Assembly (NCBI RefSeq): GCF_008795955.1
Contig: NZ_VMHN01000012.1
Location: 43,325 to 107,324, forward strand
Direction of reading: 5' to 3'
Length of the DNA: 64,000 nt
Origin: Marinobacter denitrificans
GTDB lineage: Bacteria > Pseudomonadota > Gammaproteobacteria > Pseudomonadales > Oleiphilaceae
Part shown: positions 41,795-50,453 of the stretch, piece by piece
Layout: each line of letters starts with the position of its first letter
Position numbering within the stretch: position 1 is the first letter of the stretch
Program-made: the position numbers and the translations under genes
Notes under the pieces: model-generated
Databases searched by the model: none
Told to the model about the DNA's origin: nothing
The model's input: only the letters and a program-made list of their open reading frames with translations

Positions 41795-43144
41795 TCAGTC
41801 GTGGGGTATCGGGTCCGGGCTTCGATCCCAGCCCACCATGGCCAGAGTCGCTACCACACCAATCAGCAGACCGATCCAGGGTTCGAAGAACGCCAGCGCG
41901 GCACCGATCAGCACGACGGTACCCCTGGAGGCATTATCCCTGGGGATGGACATGGCGATATAGGCGCAGGCAAAACCGGTGAGCACCAGAGTAAGTGAGA
42001 GGGCAATGCCCAGCAGAGGCTTCAGGCCTGTCAGCAATGGCAGGAGGAAGTAAATAAACGGCAGGCCCATCAGGTAGTAGGAAGCCATACCACTGTGCAG
42101 GCTGCCCATGGCCTTTGGCCCCTGCTTCCAGCGCTGCACCACAATCACGTGGACACCCGTCCAGACCGCCCCCTGGGTTGGGAAGAACGGGGCGAAAATC
42201 CCCATCAACGCATTGCGGATCGACAGCGAGAAGTGGGTTCGGTTGAGGTTGATATCAATGTGCTCATCGGTTCGTGTTTTCATGCCATCCCGCAGCACCT
42301 CGTTGCCAGTGACGATATCACCGAACAGAATAATGTAGGCAATCAGCGCTAGCGGAATGCTCTGGGCAATCATTTCGATGCTGGGCCAGCCATTGACCAG
42401 CGGCGACGCCTTGGCAAACGCATCTGCCAGCGGCGGCACAATAAAGCCCCACTGGATATCGAAACTCACCTCACCCACGAACGGCCCTACCATGGCGGCA
42501 ATGAGAAAGCCTGGCAGCAGCCCCAGCGCACCCAGCATGAAGAAGAAGCGGCTACGGGCCTTCAACTTCTGCATCGGCACGGAAAAAGTGAAGATCAGGC
42601 AGATGGCGCAAGCCAGGGTTGTCGCTATGGGCTGCTCCAACAGGAAGCGCTCCGCGTCATCAATGAAAACCCGCTTGAGTGCGGCAATGGACGCACCGAG
42701 AATTATTCCTGCTTTGAGCGTATCGGGCAGCCAGATCACGAATCGTCGCCCCAGCCCGGTGATACCGAGGATAAACACCAGCGACGCAAAGACCAGCGAG
42801 AGTGCCGTCATGGCCTGGAAGCGACTCGACGGGTCCTCATAGCCGCCAATTACAAAAGCGAGGATCAATGGCAACGCAGGCGTTATCCAGCCGCCGGCAT
42901 AGGGCTCACCAAAAATGATGACCGCAGAGGCAATCAGGAAAGCATGAACCATCGACAGTGCCACAGCTTCTTCGAAGCTCAGGCCGAAGTAGGCAGTCAT
43001 CACCGGAATGAGCGCCAACCCGGTAGCAGCTGATACCAGTAGCCCCTGTAGAAATTCCGACCAACACAATCTGGTGTGGTAAAACGGTACACGAAAGGTA
43101 AACGGGCCCCAACGCCAGCCCGCCAGCTCTTGTCTTTCTGCCAT
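41795..43144 (-). CDS. NCS2/SLC23-like permease
   Basis: A 449-residue protein with 12-14 membrane segments and the general layout of the nucleobase-cation symporter-2 / SulP fold, including IPVMTAYFGLSFEEAVAL in the first helices and a late PLADAFAKASPLVNGWP loop. The soluble tail (DRSPDPIPHD) is short. It lies upstream of the demethylase operon but is separated from it by a strong hairpin. If functionally linked it suggests a ring-type or anionic substrate rather than a betaine, which normally uses BCCT or ABC carriers. Assignment to a specific family is approximate. Confidence 0.65.
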   Translation of the reverse strand: MAERQELAGWRWGPFTFRVPFYHTRLCWSEFLQGLLVSAATGLALIPVMTAYFGLSFEEAVALSMVHAFLIASAVIIFGEPYAGGWITPALPLILAFVIGGYEDPSSRFQAMTALSLVFASLVFILGITGLGRRFVIWLPDTLKAGIILGASIAALKRVFIDDAERFLLEQPIATTLACAICLIFTFSVPMQKLKARSRFFFMLGALGLLPGFLIAAMVGPFVGEVSFDIQWGFIVPPLADAFAKASPLVNGWPSIEMIAQSIPLALIAYIILFGDIVTGNEVLRDGMKTRTDEHIDINLNRTHFSLSIRNALMGIFAPFFPTQGAVWTGVHVIVVQRWKQGPKAMGSLHSGMASYYLMGLPFIYFLLPLLTGLKPLLGIALSLTLVLTGFACAYIAMSIPRDNASRGTVVLIGAALAFFEPWIGLLIGVVATLAMVGWDRSPDPIPHD

Positions 43145-43340
43145 ATCAGATTACCCGCTTGTCGTTATATTTGTCGTGATCTGAGTATGCGAAGGGTTAG
43201 GGTATTCCGCGAATGAATTTTTCTGATTGGCATCGATAAACACCACTGATAACCGGCACCACCGAATGGCTGGCTAACACCCCGGACCAACGATAGACTG
43301 AATGGCTTCCCCACGGACGCGATTCACCGAGGAGCAAACG

Positions 43341-43754
43341 TTGACACTGACCACGCCCGCCCTGCTGTTCCCAGCCATTTCATTGCTGCTACTGGCCTAT
43401 ACCAATCGCTTTCTTGTACTCGCCCAACTGATCCGCCAGCTCAAGCAGATGGACACTGAAGAGGACCACGCCCTTATCGCCAGGCAGATCAGCATGCTGC
43501 GCAAGCGCATTGTGCTGACCAAGCGCATGCAGGCTTACGGCGTGCTCAGCTTTTTCCTCTGCACCATGTCCATGTTCGTGCTATTCCTGGGAGCCCAGCT
43601 TGCCGGTGCCATAGCATTCGGAATCAGCCTGATACTGCTTTCCATATCATTGCTGTATTCGCTTTACGAAATCGTGATTTCAACCAATGCCATCAACGTT
43701 GAACTTGAGAGCTTTGAGGCGAGGAAGCAGGGGCAAGCGGAAAAGCAGGAATAA
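43341..43754 (+). CDS. DUF2721 family membrane protein
   Basis: A TTG at 43341 is chosen because GAGGAG lies six bases upstream and the product starts LTLTTPALLFPAISLLLLAY, as family members do; the ATG at 43302 lacks a ribosome-binding site. The 137-residue protein has three membrane segments with a charged cytoplasmic loop (RQLKQMDTEEDHALIARQ). Function unknown. Its last 62 bases overlap the end of the convergent serine hydrolase gene. Confidence 0.75.
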   Translation: MTLTTPALLFPAISLLLLAYTNRFLVLAQLIRQLKQMDTEEDHALIARQISMLRKRIVLTKRMQAYGVLSFFLCTMSMFVLFLGAQLAGAIAFGISLILLSISLLYSLYEIVISTNAINVELESFEARKQGQAEKQE

Positions 43755-44739
43755 CGAAGTCTTCCAGCAGCGCATTCTGCTTCTGCATGAAATAGGGCGA
43801 TGCCGGTGGTTGCGGATCAGACGTCATGACAACAGTCATTTCCAGGTCGGGGACAACATACAGCATCTGCCCACCGTATCCCCGGCCGTAATAGGCGCGG
43901 TGCCCTGCCAGGTCGGTCACGAACCAGCCATAGCCATATCGGTCGTCGGTATACCGGGACATGCCTCGCTGTGTCCATGACGTGTCGATCCACTCCGGCG
44001 AAAGCAACTGTTCACCCGCATGCACACCGTCATTACGATACAGCTCGCCGATTTTGAGCAACGCCATGGGCGACAGACGCATGTCGTTACCACCGAAATA
44101 GATTCCCTGGGGGTCCCTTAACCATGGGCGTATCTCTATGCCCAATGGCTCACCCAGCCAGTCACGGGCAATAGCGAGAGTGCTGCGCCCTGTGGCTTCG
44201 GTGAGTGCTGCGGAAAGCAGGTGATAGCTCCCCGTGGAATAGAGCATTTCAGCACCAGGTTCCGCGACAAACGGACGGCTGAGAGCATAATCTACCCAGT
44301 TATCACTGTTGACCCATTCGCCGTAATAGCGGCCGGAAGTGCGCTGCAGGCCAGCCTGCATGGACAGAAGATGGCTGATGGTGATCTCACTGATTCGGGC
44401 GCTGGCGTCTTCAGGCACATCCAGGATGTCCGTGATGGGCTGATCCACACTCGCGATGACTCCACGGTCTATACCCATCCCCACCAGGGCCGAAAGTACT
44501 GTCTTGGAAAGGGATTTAATATTGGCGGCTTCATCAATTCCGGGGCCCCGGAACGCCTGCGCGAAGACCGGCTCACCATCGACGGCAATCACCAGGCTGT
44601 GCAGGCGGTCAAGCCCCGCAGCCTGTTTGGCCAGGCCGGGAAATAAAGAACCAGATCTGTCCGCGTGAGCGGCAGCTGCGAAGATCACCAGAGGTGCTGC
44701 AAGTACAGCTACCGTCATAACGCGCAGGAACCTGTTCAA
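43693..44739 (-). CDS. Beta-lactamase-class-C-like serine hydrolase
   Basis: A 348-residue protein with a signal peptide (about 1-26, ending AHA). SLSK in NIKSLSKTVLSAL near residue 79 is the SxxK nucleophile and base motif of class C beta-lactamases, DD-peptidases and related esterases; YSTGSYHLL stands where the YxN motif is expected and YGRGYGGQ near the C-terminus resembles the HxG/KTG motif. It is likely a periplasmic esterase or peptidase; beta-lactam hydrolysis is not implied. The 3' end overlaps DUF2721 by 62 bases. Confidence 0.83.
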   Translation of the reverse strand: MNRFLRVMTVAVLAAPLVIFAAAAHADRSGSLFPGLAKQAAGLDRLHSLVIAVDGEPVFAQAFRGPGIDEAANIKSLSKTVLSALVGMGIDRGVIASVDQPITDILDVPEDASARISEITISHLLSMQAGLQRTSGRYYGEWVNSDNWVDYALSRPFVAEPGAEMLYSTGSYHLLSAALTEATGRSTLAIARDWLGEPLGIEIRPWLRDPQGIYFGGNDMRLSPMALLKIGELYRNDGVHAGEQLLSPEWIDTSWTQRGMSRYTDDRYGYGWFVTDLAGHRAYYGRGYGGQMLYVVPDLEMTVVMTSDPQPPASPYFMQKQNALLEDFVIPAFPLAPASSPQSSQVQR

Positions 44740-44760
44740 CCCTCCCCCTTATTCAACTCT

Positions 44761-45192
44761 TTAACTGTCACTACGAGGGCTCACGACGGCCAACGTAACC
44801 GTTGCTTTGGAAACAAGCCGCATGTCATCGACTGTGCCGCAATACACTTCGGACTCTACCACCGTCAGGGAGGAACCAGCCTTGAGCACCGTGGCAATGC
44901 ATTCAAGGTGCGTGCCCTTTGCGGACCTCAACAGTTTCAGGGAGAAATCCGAGGTAAGTACAATCTGCCCGGGCTTTGCCATGGATGCGCCTGCCGCCCC
45001 GGCAGTATGGTCTGCCATAGTGGCCTGCACCCCGAAGTGAACAAAGCCATCCTGCTGCAGGTGCCGATTAGCCAGCACAAGCCTGGAGCGACATTCTCCG
45101 GATTCGATGGATACCGGCTCAAGGCCCAGGTCTGCAATGAACGGTGCTGAGGAGAAAACCCGCTCCACTTCGTCTTTATTAAAGCTGCCCAT
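44761..45192 (-). CDS. Hotdog-fold thioesterase (PaaI-like)
   Basis: A 143-residue protein with the hotdog helix HFGVQATMADHTAGAAG near residue 52 and the later strands TSDFSLKLLRSAKG, as in PaaI-type acyl-CoA thioesterases. It should hydrolyse an acyl-CoA; the acyl group is not predictable. It lies 33 bases after a second thioesterase gene on the same strand, with GGAGG before the start. Confidence 0.82.
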   Translation of the reverse strand: MGSFNKDEVERVFSSAPFIADLGLEPVSIESGECRSRLVLANRHLQQDGFVHFGVQATMADHTAGAAGASMAKPGQIVLTSDFSLKLLRSAKGTHLECIATVLKAGSSLTVVESEVYCGTVDDMRLVSKATVTLAVVSPRSDS

Positions 45193-45225
45193 GACACCTC
45201 CTGACTCTGTTAACTGACGACCCGC

Positions 45226-45621
45226 CTATTCCTCGAAAACGTGTGCAGCAAGCTGGTCACGAATGTCGTCGGGAACACGAACGGACTTTTGAGTCTTATA
45301 GTCAAAATGGATCAGCACTGTTACGCCGCGGGCAACCAGAGCCCCGTTTTGCCACGCTTCCTGAATAATCTCGAACGAGGAGTTGCCGATCTTGCCGATA
45401 CCAGTGCGCACCTCCACCGGAGTCGCCCAGTAGCACTGTGCCTTCAGGTCTATTTCCATCCTGGCGAGGATGAGTGGCCAGCCTTCTGGTGTCAGGGAGG
45501 GGTGGAAAATCCGGAAAACCGGGGTTCTGGCCTGCTCGAACCAGACCGGGTAAACGGTATTGTTGATGTGGCCAAGCGCATCGGTATCGCTGAATCGTGG
45601 CTCAACTTCGTAGTAGAACAT
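45226..45621 (-). CDS. Acyl-CoA thioesterase (4-hydroxybenzoyl-CoA thioesterase type)
   Basis: The ATG at 45621 is preferred over an upstream GTG because AAGGTG precedes it at normal spacing; 131 residues. RFSDTDALGHINNTVYPVWFEQAR is summarised here by its active-site Asp in the SDTDALGHIN segment near residue 13, typical of YbgC/4HBT enzymes. It probably acts in housekeeping acyl-CoA turnover. It forms a two-gene unit with the PaaI-like enzyme. Confidence 0.87.
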   Translation of the reverse strand: MFYYEVEPRFSDTDALGHINNTVYPVWFEQARTPVFRIFHPSLTPEGWPLILARMEIDLKAQCYWATPVEVRTGIGKIGNSSFEIIQEAWQNGALVARGVTVLIHFDYKTQKSVRVPDDIRDQLAAHVFEE

Positions 45622-45669
45622 TCGGAGCACCTTTTTTGTCCAGAGGGCGCAATTCTACCGAAATTCACC

Positions 45670-46293
45670 TCAGAGGTATGTCACATTCCGGCATCGAACC
45701 GGTTCCGGTTCTCGCACCGGCATTGTCTGACCATACAGAACAACCTGCATTTGGTTGCAGCCCAGTTCCACACCAACCTTGTCCCTGCACTCAGGCTGGT
45801 ATAATGCAAACCCGCCCCGCATCGCACTACCGAGGGCCAGTTCCCCATTGCTCAACAGTTCTCTTGCATCTTGTTTATCCTGCAGCGCAACACTTGCACC
45901 GATGGAGCAGCTGACATACACCTCTCCCGTTGATAGCTTGATCGGCAGGGATATATCGGCCAGCAACCGTTCAATGCTGGCACTTAATTTGTCTGCGTTT
46001 TTCTGAGCATGTGCAACTGCAAGAAAACGACCGCCACCAAGCCTGCCAACAAACTGAACATTCTCCACCCCGGCGTTGATCCGGTGCACGAGTTCGCGGC
46101 TAGCTGTAACCCCGGAGTCATATCCCTTCGAATGAATGATCCGCCCCATGCCACTGACTTCAATAACAAGCACGGCCAGTCCCCCGCCAAATAACAGCTT
46201 TTTTTCCAAAACCTTGCAAAGACGAGTTCTTGCAGCCAACCCGACCATTACGGGAAACTCAGGAGTCATTGCCTGGTTTTCAGTTGCCTTCAT
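45670..46293 (-). CDS. Degenerate GGDEF-domain protein
   Basis: A 207-residue cytoplasmic protein with the shape of a GGDEF domain (VLVIEVSGMGRIIHSKGY, then VSCSIGASVAL) but with the active-site loop RLGGGRF in place of GGDEF near residue 104. The loss of both acidic residues makes cyclase activity unlikely; it may bind c-di-GMP or GTP or act as a protein-binding module. The N-terminus has no sensor domain. It stands alone, upstream of the response regulator gene in the same direction. Confidence 0.65.
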   Translation of the reverse strand: MKATENQAMTPEFPVMVGLAARTRLCKVLEKKLLFGGGLAVLVIEVSGMGRIIHSKGYDSGVTASRELVHRINAGVENVQFVGRLGGGRFLAVAHAQKNADKLSASIERLLADISLPIKLSTGEVYVSCSIGASVALQDKQDARELLSNGELALGSAMRGGFALYQPECRDKVGVELGCNQMQVVLYGQTMPVREPEPVRCRNVTYL

Positions 46294-46395
46294 CGCTGTT
46301 TCCTGAAATGTATAGTATGCCCTGAGATTGCACCGCCCCTAGTAAAAGTGCTATCGGGAGTCGCTGAAATTGAATAAGGGATGCCTTACCACCAA

Positions 46396-47028
46396 TCACA
46401 AAAGGTCCTGTTCCAGGGCATAACGGACCAGGTCAGAGATACTGGTCGCATCAAGCTTTTCCATCAGGCGGGCCTTATGGGTACTGACTGTCTTCGAGCT
46501 CACATTCAGTTTGACGGCAATATCACCCACGGTAATACCCCGGGCAAGATCCAGGAATATTTCATACTCTCGCTTTGTCATCCGGGCATGAGGGTTTTCA
46601 TCCCCCCGCCCGGTAAGGGCGTCCATCGCCAGTTTGTTCGCAAGCTCGGTGGTGATGTAGACCTGCCCCCTGGCCACCTTTCGCAGCGCGTCCAGTATTT
46701 CCGCGGGGGGCTGGGTCTTGGTGATGAATCCATGAGCCCCGGCCCGAATGGTTCGGGTGGCATAAAGGTCTTCCCGATGCATGCTCAGCACCAGTATCCG
46801 GGTATCGGGGGCACGCCGCCGCACCTTCTCGATCAGCTCCAGGCCGGAACAGCCCGGCATACTCATATCCATCAGAAATACCGCAGGACAGAACTTGGGC
46901 AACTCTTTCAGAGCCTGGTCCCCGTCGATGGCCTCCCCGACAACGTCCATATCCGCTGCAGAGGCGATCAATGAACGCATACCCTCCCGAACGATACTGT
47001 GATCATCTGCGATATAAACGCTAATCAT
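46396..47028 (-). CDS. LuxR/NarL-type response regulator
   Basis: A 210-residue protein with a receiver domain (IADDHSIVREG, phospho-acceptor Asp in VFLMDMSMPG near residue 54, Lys in FITKTQ) and a C-terminal LuxR helix-turn-helix (LARGITVGDIAVKLNVSSKT, VSTHKARLMEKL). It overlaps the PAS histidine kinase gene by eight bases and is surely its partner. Targets are unknown; the position after the che cluster suggests motility or attachment genes, but that is inference. Confidence 0.93.
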   Translation of the reverse strand: MISVYIADDHSIVREGMRSLIASAADMDVVGEAIDGDQALKELPKFCPAVFLMDMSMPGCSGLELIEKVRRRAPDTRILVLSMHREDLYATRTIRAGAHGFITKTQPPAEILDALRKVARGQVYITTELANKLAMDALTGRGDENPHARMTKREYEIFLDLARGITVGDIAVKLNVSSKTVSTHKARLMEKLDATSISDLVRYALEQDLL

Positions 47029-48784
47029 CTACTTCCATCTCCAGCGGCAGTTCGACACTGACACGGACACCCCTGCCAATGGCCGACTCAACGGTAAGGT
47101 CACCACGGAGCATGGCAACACGTTCACGGATTCCAACAAGCCCCAAACCAGACTTTCGGACTTTGCCGGGATCAAACCCCCTACCATCGTCCCTAATCTC
47201 AAGTGACGCGTGTCTGTCTGACTCCAAGTAGTCAATTATGACGGTCGAAGCATTTGAATGACGGCTTATATTGGTCATACATTCCTGCAGAATACGGAAC
47301 AGTGCTGTCGCCACTTCGCCCCTGGCCCGGCCGTCACCGGTCGGGTCAGCATGCCAGTGCACCTCAAGATCATCGCGGCCGGCGCATTTCTCCAGGAACC
47401 ACTCGGCGGCAGCTTCGAATCCCAGGTCATCCAGCATCGCCGGGCGCAGATGGGATGAAATCTCCCGCACCTTTTCAACGGCTCCATCCACCGAGCCAAT
47501 CAAGCTTTCAAGGCGACGGGCATAGGCGGGGGACACTTCCCGGAACTCGTTGACCGCTACGCCCATGTTCAGTTTGAGAGCTGTCAGCGTTTGTCCCAGT
47601 TCATCATGCAGATCCCGGGCAATGCGTCGCCGTTCATGCTCAAGAATACTTTCCTGGGCCCGGTTCAGCCGTCTGAGCTCTTCCTGTGAACGGCGCAGCT
47701 CAGCCTCTCGTTGCTTGGTCCGGGTAATGTCCCGCTGTACAGCTGCAAAATAGGATTTCTCTCCGGTTCGCCTGGAGGGAATGGGAACAATCTCGATCTC
47801 GTTCCAGAAGGGCTGCCCATCCTTGCAATAGTTCACAATCACTTCCTTGATGGGCTCGTGCGCCTCCAGGGCTCTCCTGATCCTGCCAAGTGCCTCCTTA
47901 TCGGTATCCGGGCCCTGGAACATACGCGGTGTTTTTCCGAGCACCTCCTGTGGCCGATACCCCGTCATCCGCTCCACACCCTCGTTCACATAGATAATAC
48001 GTGGGCCCGGTTCATCAAGAGGGGTTGTTTCAGTAATGACGATGACATCCTGAATCTGGGCCATGCAGGATTGCAGCAACCGGCGGCTCTCCTCCAGCCG
48101 GTAGCGTGCAGTTTTATCCCGGCCGACGCCGAAAACACCGACCACCTGATCACCCACAATGATTGGGATGTAAGTCACCTGAACCACCGACTTCTGCCCG
48201 GTCCGGTTTGTTACCTTGCATAGGTAGCTGCAGGGGTTGCCGGCCAGCGCTGCCTCAAAACTCTCCCTTGCCGCCTGCCTGTCAGAATGGTCGACAATCG
48301 ACTCCCAGTGATAACTGCACAATTGGTCCCTGGGATAGCCTGTCAGGTCTTCGGTGGCATGGTTGGTCTCAACAAGGCGACCTTCCCGGTCCAGGCTGCA
48401 CACCGCGTCCGGATTCTGGGAAAACAGAGAGCGATAGCGCTGCTCACTCACCGCAAGGCGTTCCGACAGGGCCCGGTACTCGGTAATATCAGTAACCTGA
48501 ATAAACCGGGAACGATCAGCACAGGGTTTTTCCGCCACCGTTAACCGGAAGCGGCGGCTGTCGATGCAAGCTTCGAACTCCCCAGAGGTTTCCCGGAACT
48601 GGGTATCCGGATAAAGGCAGGATTCCAGCTTTGTCTGTCCGGACTGGTCAATCAGGTCAAAGAGGTTTTCTCTTGGAGCGAAGCGCCTATCCAGCAGCCG
48701 GCCGGCCTCGTTGAGGTCGCATATCCGGCCCGCCAGATCGACCCGGAGCACCGCTCCGGGTAGCGTATCAATTTGCGGAGCCAT
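47021..48784 (-). CDS. Multi-PAS NarX-type sensor histidine kinase
   Basis: A 587-residue cytoplasmic kinase without membrane segments. Three PAS regions (about 10-110, 125-235, 245-365) are followed by a HisKA_3 helix (ERRRIARDLHDELGQTL, His near residue 390) and an HATPase (QECMTNISRHS, DDGRGFDP, GLGLVGIRERV). The third PAS looks like a LOV domain (FQGPDTD, KDGQPFWNE) but reads GKTPRMFQ where LOV domains have GxNCRFLQ, so the photoactive cysteine is a proline. Signal therefore unknown; flavin or other cofactor binding is possible. Confidence 0.9.
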   Translation of the reverse strand: MAPQIDTLPGAVLRVDLAGRICDLNEAGRLLDRRFAPRENLFDLIDQSGQTKLESCLYPDTQFRETSGEFEACIDSRRFRLTVAEKPCADRSRFIQVTDITEYRALSERLAVSEQRYRSLFSQNPDAVCSLDREGRLVETNHATEDLTGYPRDQLCSYHWESIVDHSDRQAARESFEAALAGNPCSYLCKVTNRTGQKSVVQVTYIPIIVGDQVVGVFGVGRDKTARYRLEESRRLLQSCMAQIQDVIVITETTPLDEPGPRIIYVNEGVERMTGYRPQEVLGKTPRMFQGPDTDKEALGRIRRALEAHEPIKEVIVNYCKDGQPFWNEIEIVPIPSRRTGEKSYFAAVQRDITRTKQREAELRRSQEELRRLNRAQESILEHERRRIARDLHDELGQTLTALKLNMGVAVNEFREVSPAYARRLESLIGSVDGAVEKVREISSHLRPAMLDDLGFEAAAEWFLEKCAGRDDLEVHWHADPTGDGRARGEVATALFRILQECMTNISRHSNASTVIIDYLESDRHASLEIRDDGRGFDPGKVRKSGLGLVGIRERVAMLRGDLTVESAIGRGVRVSVELPLEMEVDD

Positions 48785-48870
48785 TGCTCACCTTTAAAGA
48801 TTTATTGCATTTCCAGATTTTACTGTAGCACGCTTTCGGCATACCCAAAGATCTGCCCCGACACCGCCTC

Positions 48871-49938
48871 TCAACAGGCGCTTTGCCTTCCGGCAACCCT
48901 GCCAATAATAGTGCCCGCGATGGCAGACAGGGGCAGAATCTCAACCGCTGCTCCCCGCTCAATGGCTTCCCGTGGCATCCCGAATACCACGCAGCTCTCG
49001 CGGTCCTGGGCGATGGTGTGGGCACCGGCCTGGCGCATGGCCAGCAGCCCACTGGCACCATCGTCACCCATACCAGTCATGATGATCCCCAGGGCATTAC
49101 GGCCCGCCACATTGGCCACAGAGCGGAACAGCACATCCACGGAAGGCTTGTGCCGGTTAACCGGAGGCCCGTCGGCAACGCTTACCCGGTACTGGGCGCC
49201 GCTGCGACGAAGTTGCATATGCCGACCACCTGGAGCAATCAGCACCAGCCCGGGAATAACACGGTCCCCATCTACTGCCTCACGCACCTCGCAACGACAA
49301 AGTTGATTCAATCGATGGGCGAATGCCGCGGTAAATTTTTCTGGCATATGCTGCACCACCACGATACCCGGGCAATCTCCCGGCATCTGTGTCAGCACCG
49401 CTTCCAGCGCGTGGGTGCCACCGGTTGATGTACCCAGCGCCACCACTTGGTCAGTGGTATGGCTCATTGCCAAAGGGAGCGCGGGCCTGCGCTCTGTCGG
49501 TTGCGTTACCTTGGGAGTTCGAACCGGGCCAAGCCTCGCACGCGCGGCTGCCTTGACCACCTGCAACATTTGCTGGCTCCCCGATTGCAGGAAGTCTTTC
49601 AGCCCGACCTTGGGTTTGGTAATAATATCCACCGCTCCGGCAGAGAGGGCCTGCAGCGTCGTATCCGCACCCTTTTCAGTGAGAGTGGAACAGATAACCA
49701 CCGGCGTAGGATGTTCATGCATCAACTTCCGCAGAAAGGTAATACCATCCATTCGGGGCATTTCAACATCAAGTACGATCACATCCGGCCAGTCCCGCTG
49801 CATCTTCTGCAAGGCAAAGATAGGGTCTGGGGCGGCACCTGCGACACGGACACCGGGGTCCGCCCCCAGCATCTGCGTCAGCACTTGTCTGACCACGGCC
49901 GAGTCATCAATAATGAACACACTTATAGAGTTGGTCAT
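48871..49938 (-). CDS. cheB: Chemotaxis methylesterase/deamidase CheB
   Basis: A 355-residue protein with a receiver domain (Asp in VIVLDVEMPRMDG near residue 56) and a C-terminal methylesterase with Ser in ALGTSTGGTHA, His in VVQHMPEKF and Asp in GMGDDGASG. It removes methyl groups from receptors for adaptation. It is the last gene of the che operon and overlaps cheD by four bases. Confidence 0.95.
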   Translation of the reverse strand: MTNSISVFIIDDSAVVRQVLTQMLGADPGVRVAGAAPDPIFALQKMQRDWPDVIVLDVEMPRMDGITFLRKLMHEHPTPVVICSTLTEKGADTTLQALSAGAVDIITKPKVGLKDFLQSGSQQMLQVVKAAARARLGPVRTPKVTQPTERRPALPLAMSHTTDQVVALGTSTGGTHALEAVLTQMPGDCPGIVVVQHMPEKFTAAFAHRLNQLCRCEVREAVDGDRVIPGLVLIAPGGRHMQLRRSGAQYRVSVADGPPVNRHKPSVDVLFRSVANVAGRNALGIIMTGMGDDGASGLLAMRQAGAHTIAQDRESCVVFGMPREAIERGAAVEILPLSAIAGTIIGRVAGRQSAC

Positions 49939-50453
49939 GCGGCTCCTCCTGATTCAGGAGAGCGCGCGACTCCTTCCCTGCCCTCACCCTGACGCAACCA
50001 GACATCGCCGTTGGCAATATCGAAAACCAGCTGCCGGTAACCGGTTCCGCCCATACTGCGGGCGACCACGGTCAGGTTGTGTTGCTGCATCAGCTTTTCC
50101 GCTTCCCTTATATTCCGGCGCGCCACTGAACTCCCTCCCGGGCCGACATCAAACATGCTGGCGCCACCGAACAGCTTCGCTTCAAAGCTCTCCGGGCACC
50201 TGCGTAACCGTCGCACCTCGATCATCAGCAGCTCCAGTGCATCGTTACCATAGCGGGCATTCAGTGTATCGCCGGGGTGATCTGTACCCGGCAGCATGTA
50301 GTGACACATGCCTCCCCGCCTAAGCTCCGGATGCCAGAGCGTAACCGCAATACAGGACCCGAGCGTGGTATGAATGCGCGTATCCCAATCACCGAAATAC
50401 CATTCCCCCGGGTGCAGAAAAATGTCGATGCCCGATCCCAGTGCTGTTGTCAT
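49935..50453 (-). CDS. cheD: Chemoreceptor glutamine deamidase CheD
   Basis: A 172-residue protein with TTLGSCIAVTL near residue 30 (catalytic Cys) and the HYMLPG motif with catalytic His downstream, as in CheD. It deamidates receptor glutamines and, in some species, binds CheY-P or CheC. It overlaps both cheB and cheR by four bases. Presence of CheD places this system among the CheD-containing chemosensory classes, like Pseudomonas Che2. Confidence 0.93.
   Translation of the reverse strand: MTTALGSGIDIFLHPGEWYFGDWDTRIHTTLGSCIAVTLWHPELRRGGMCHYMLPGTDHPGDTLNARYGNDALELLMIEVRRLRRCPESFEAKLFGGASMFDVGPGGSSVARRNIREAEKLMQQHNLTVVARSMGGTGYRQLVFDIANGDVWLRQGEGREGVARSPESGGAA

Noticed and set aside
44807..45150. 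Plus-strand frames opposite the two thioesterases
   Set aside because: Both minus-strand genes have clear hotdog motifs and ribosome-binding sites; the opposite frames have neither.
49415..50323. 302-codon plus-strand frame opposite cheB and cheD
   Set aside because: Antisense of two motif-complete chemotaxis genes with four-base overlaps; no supporting features.
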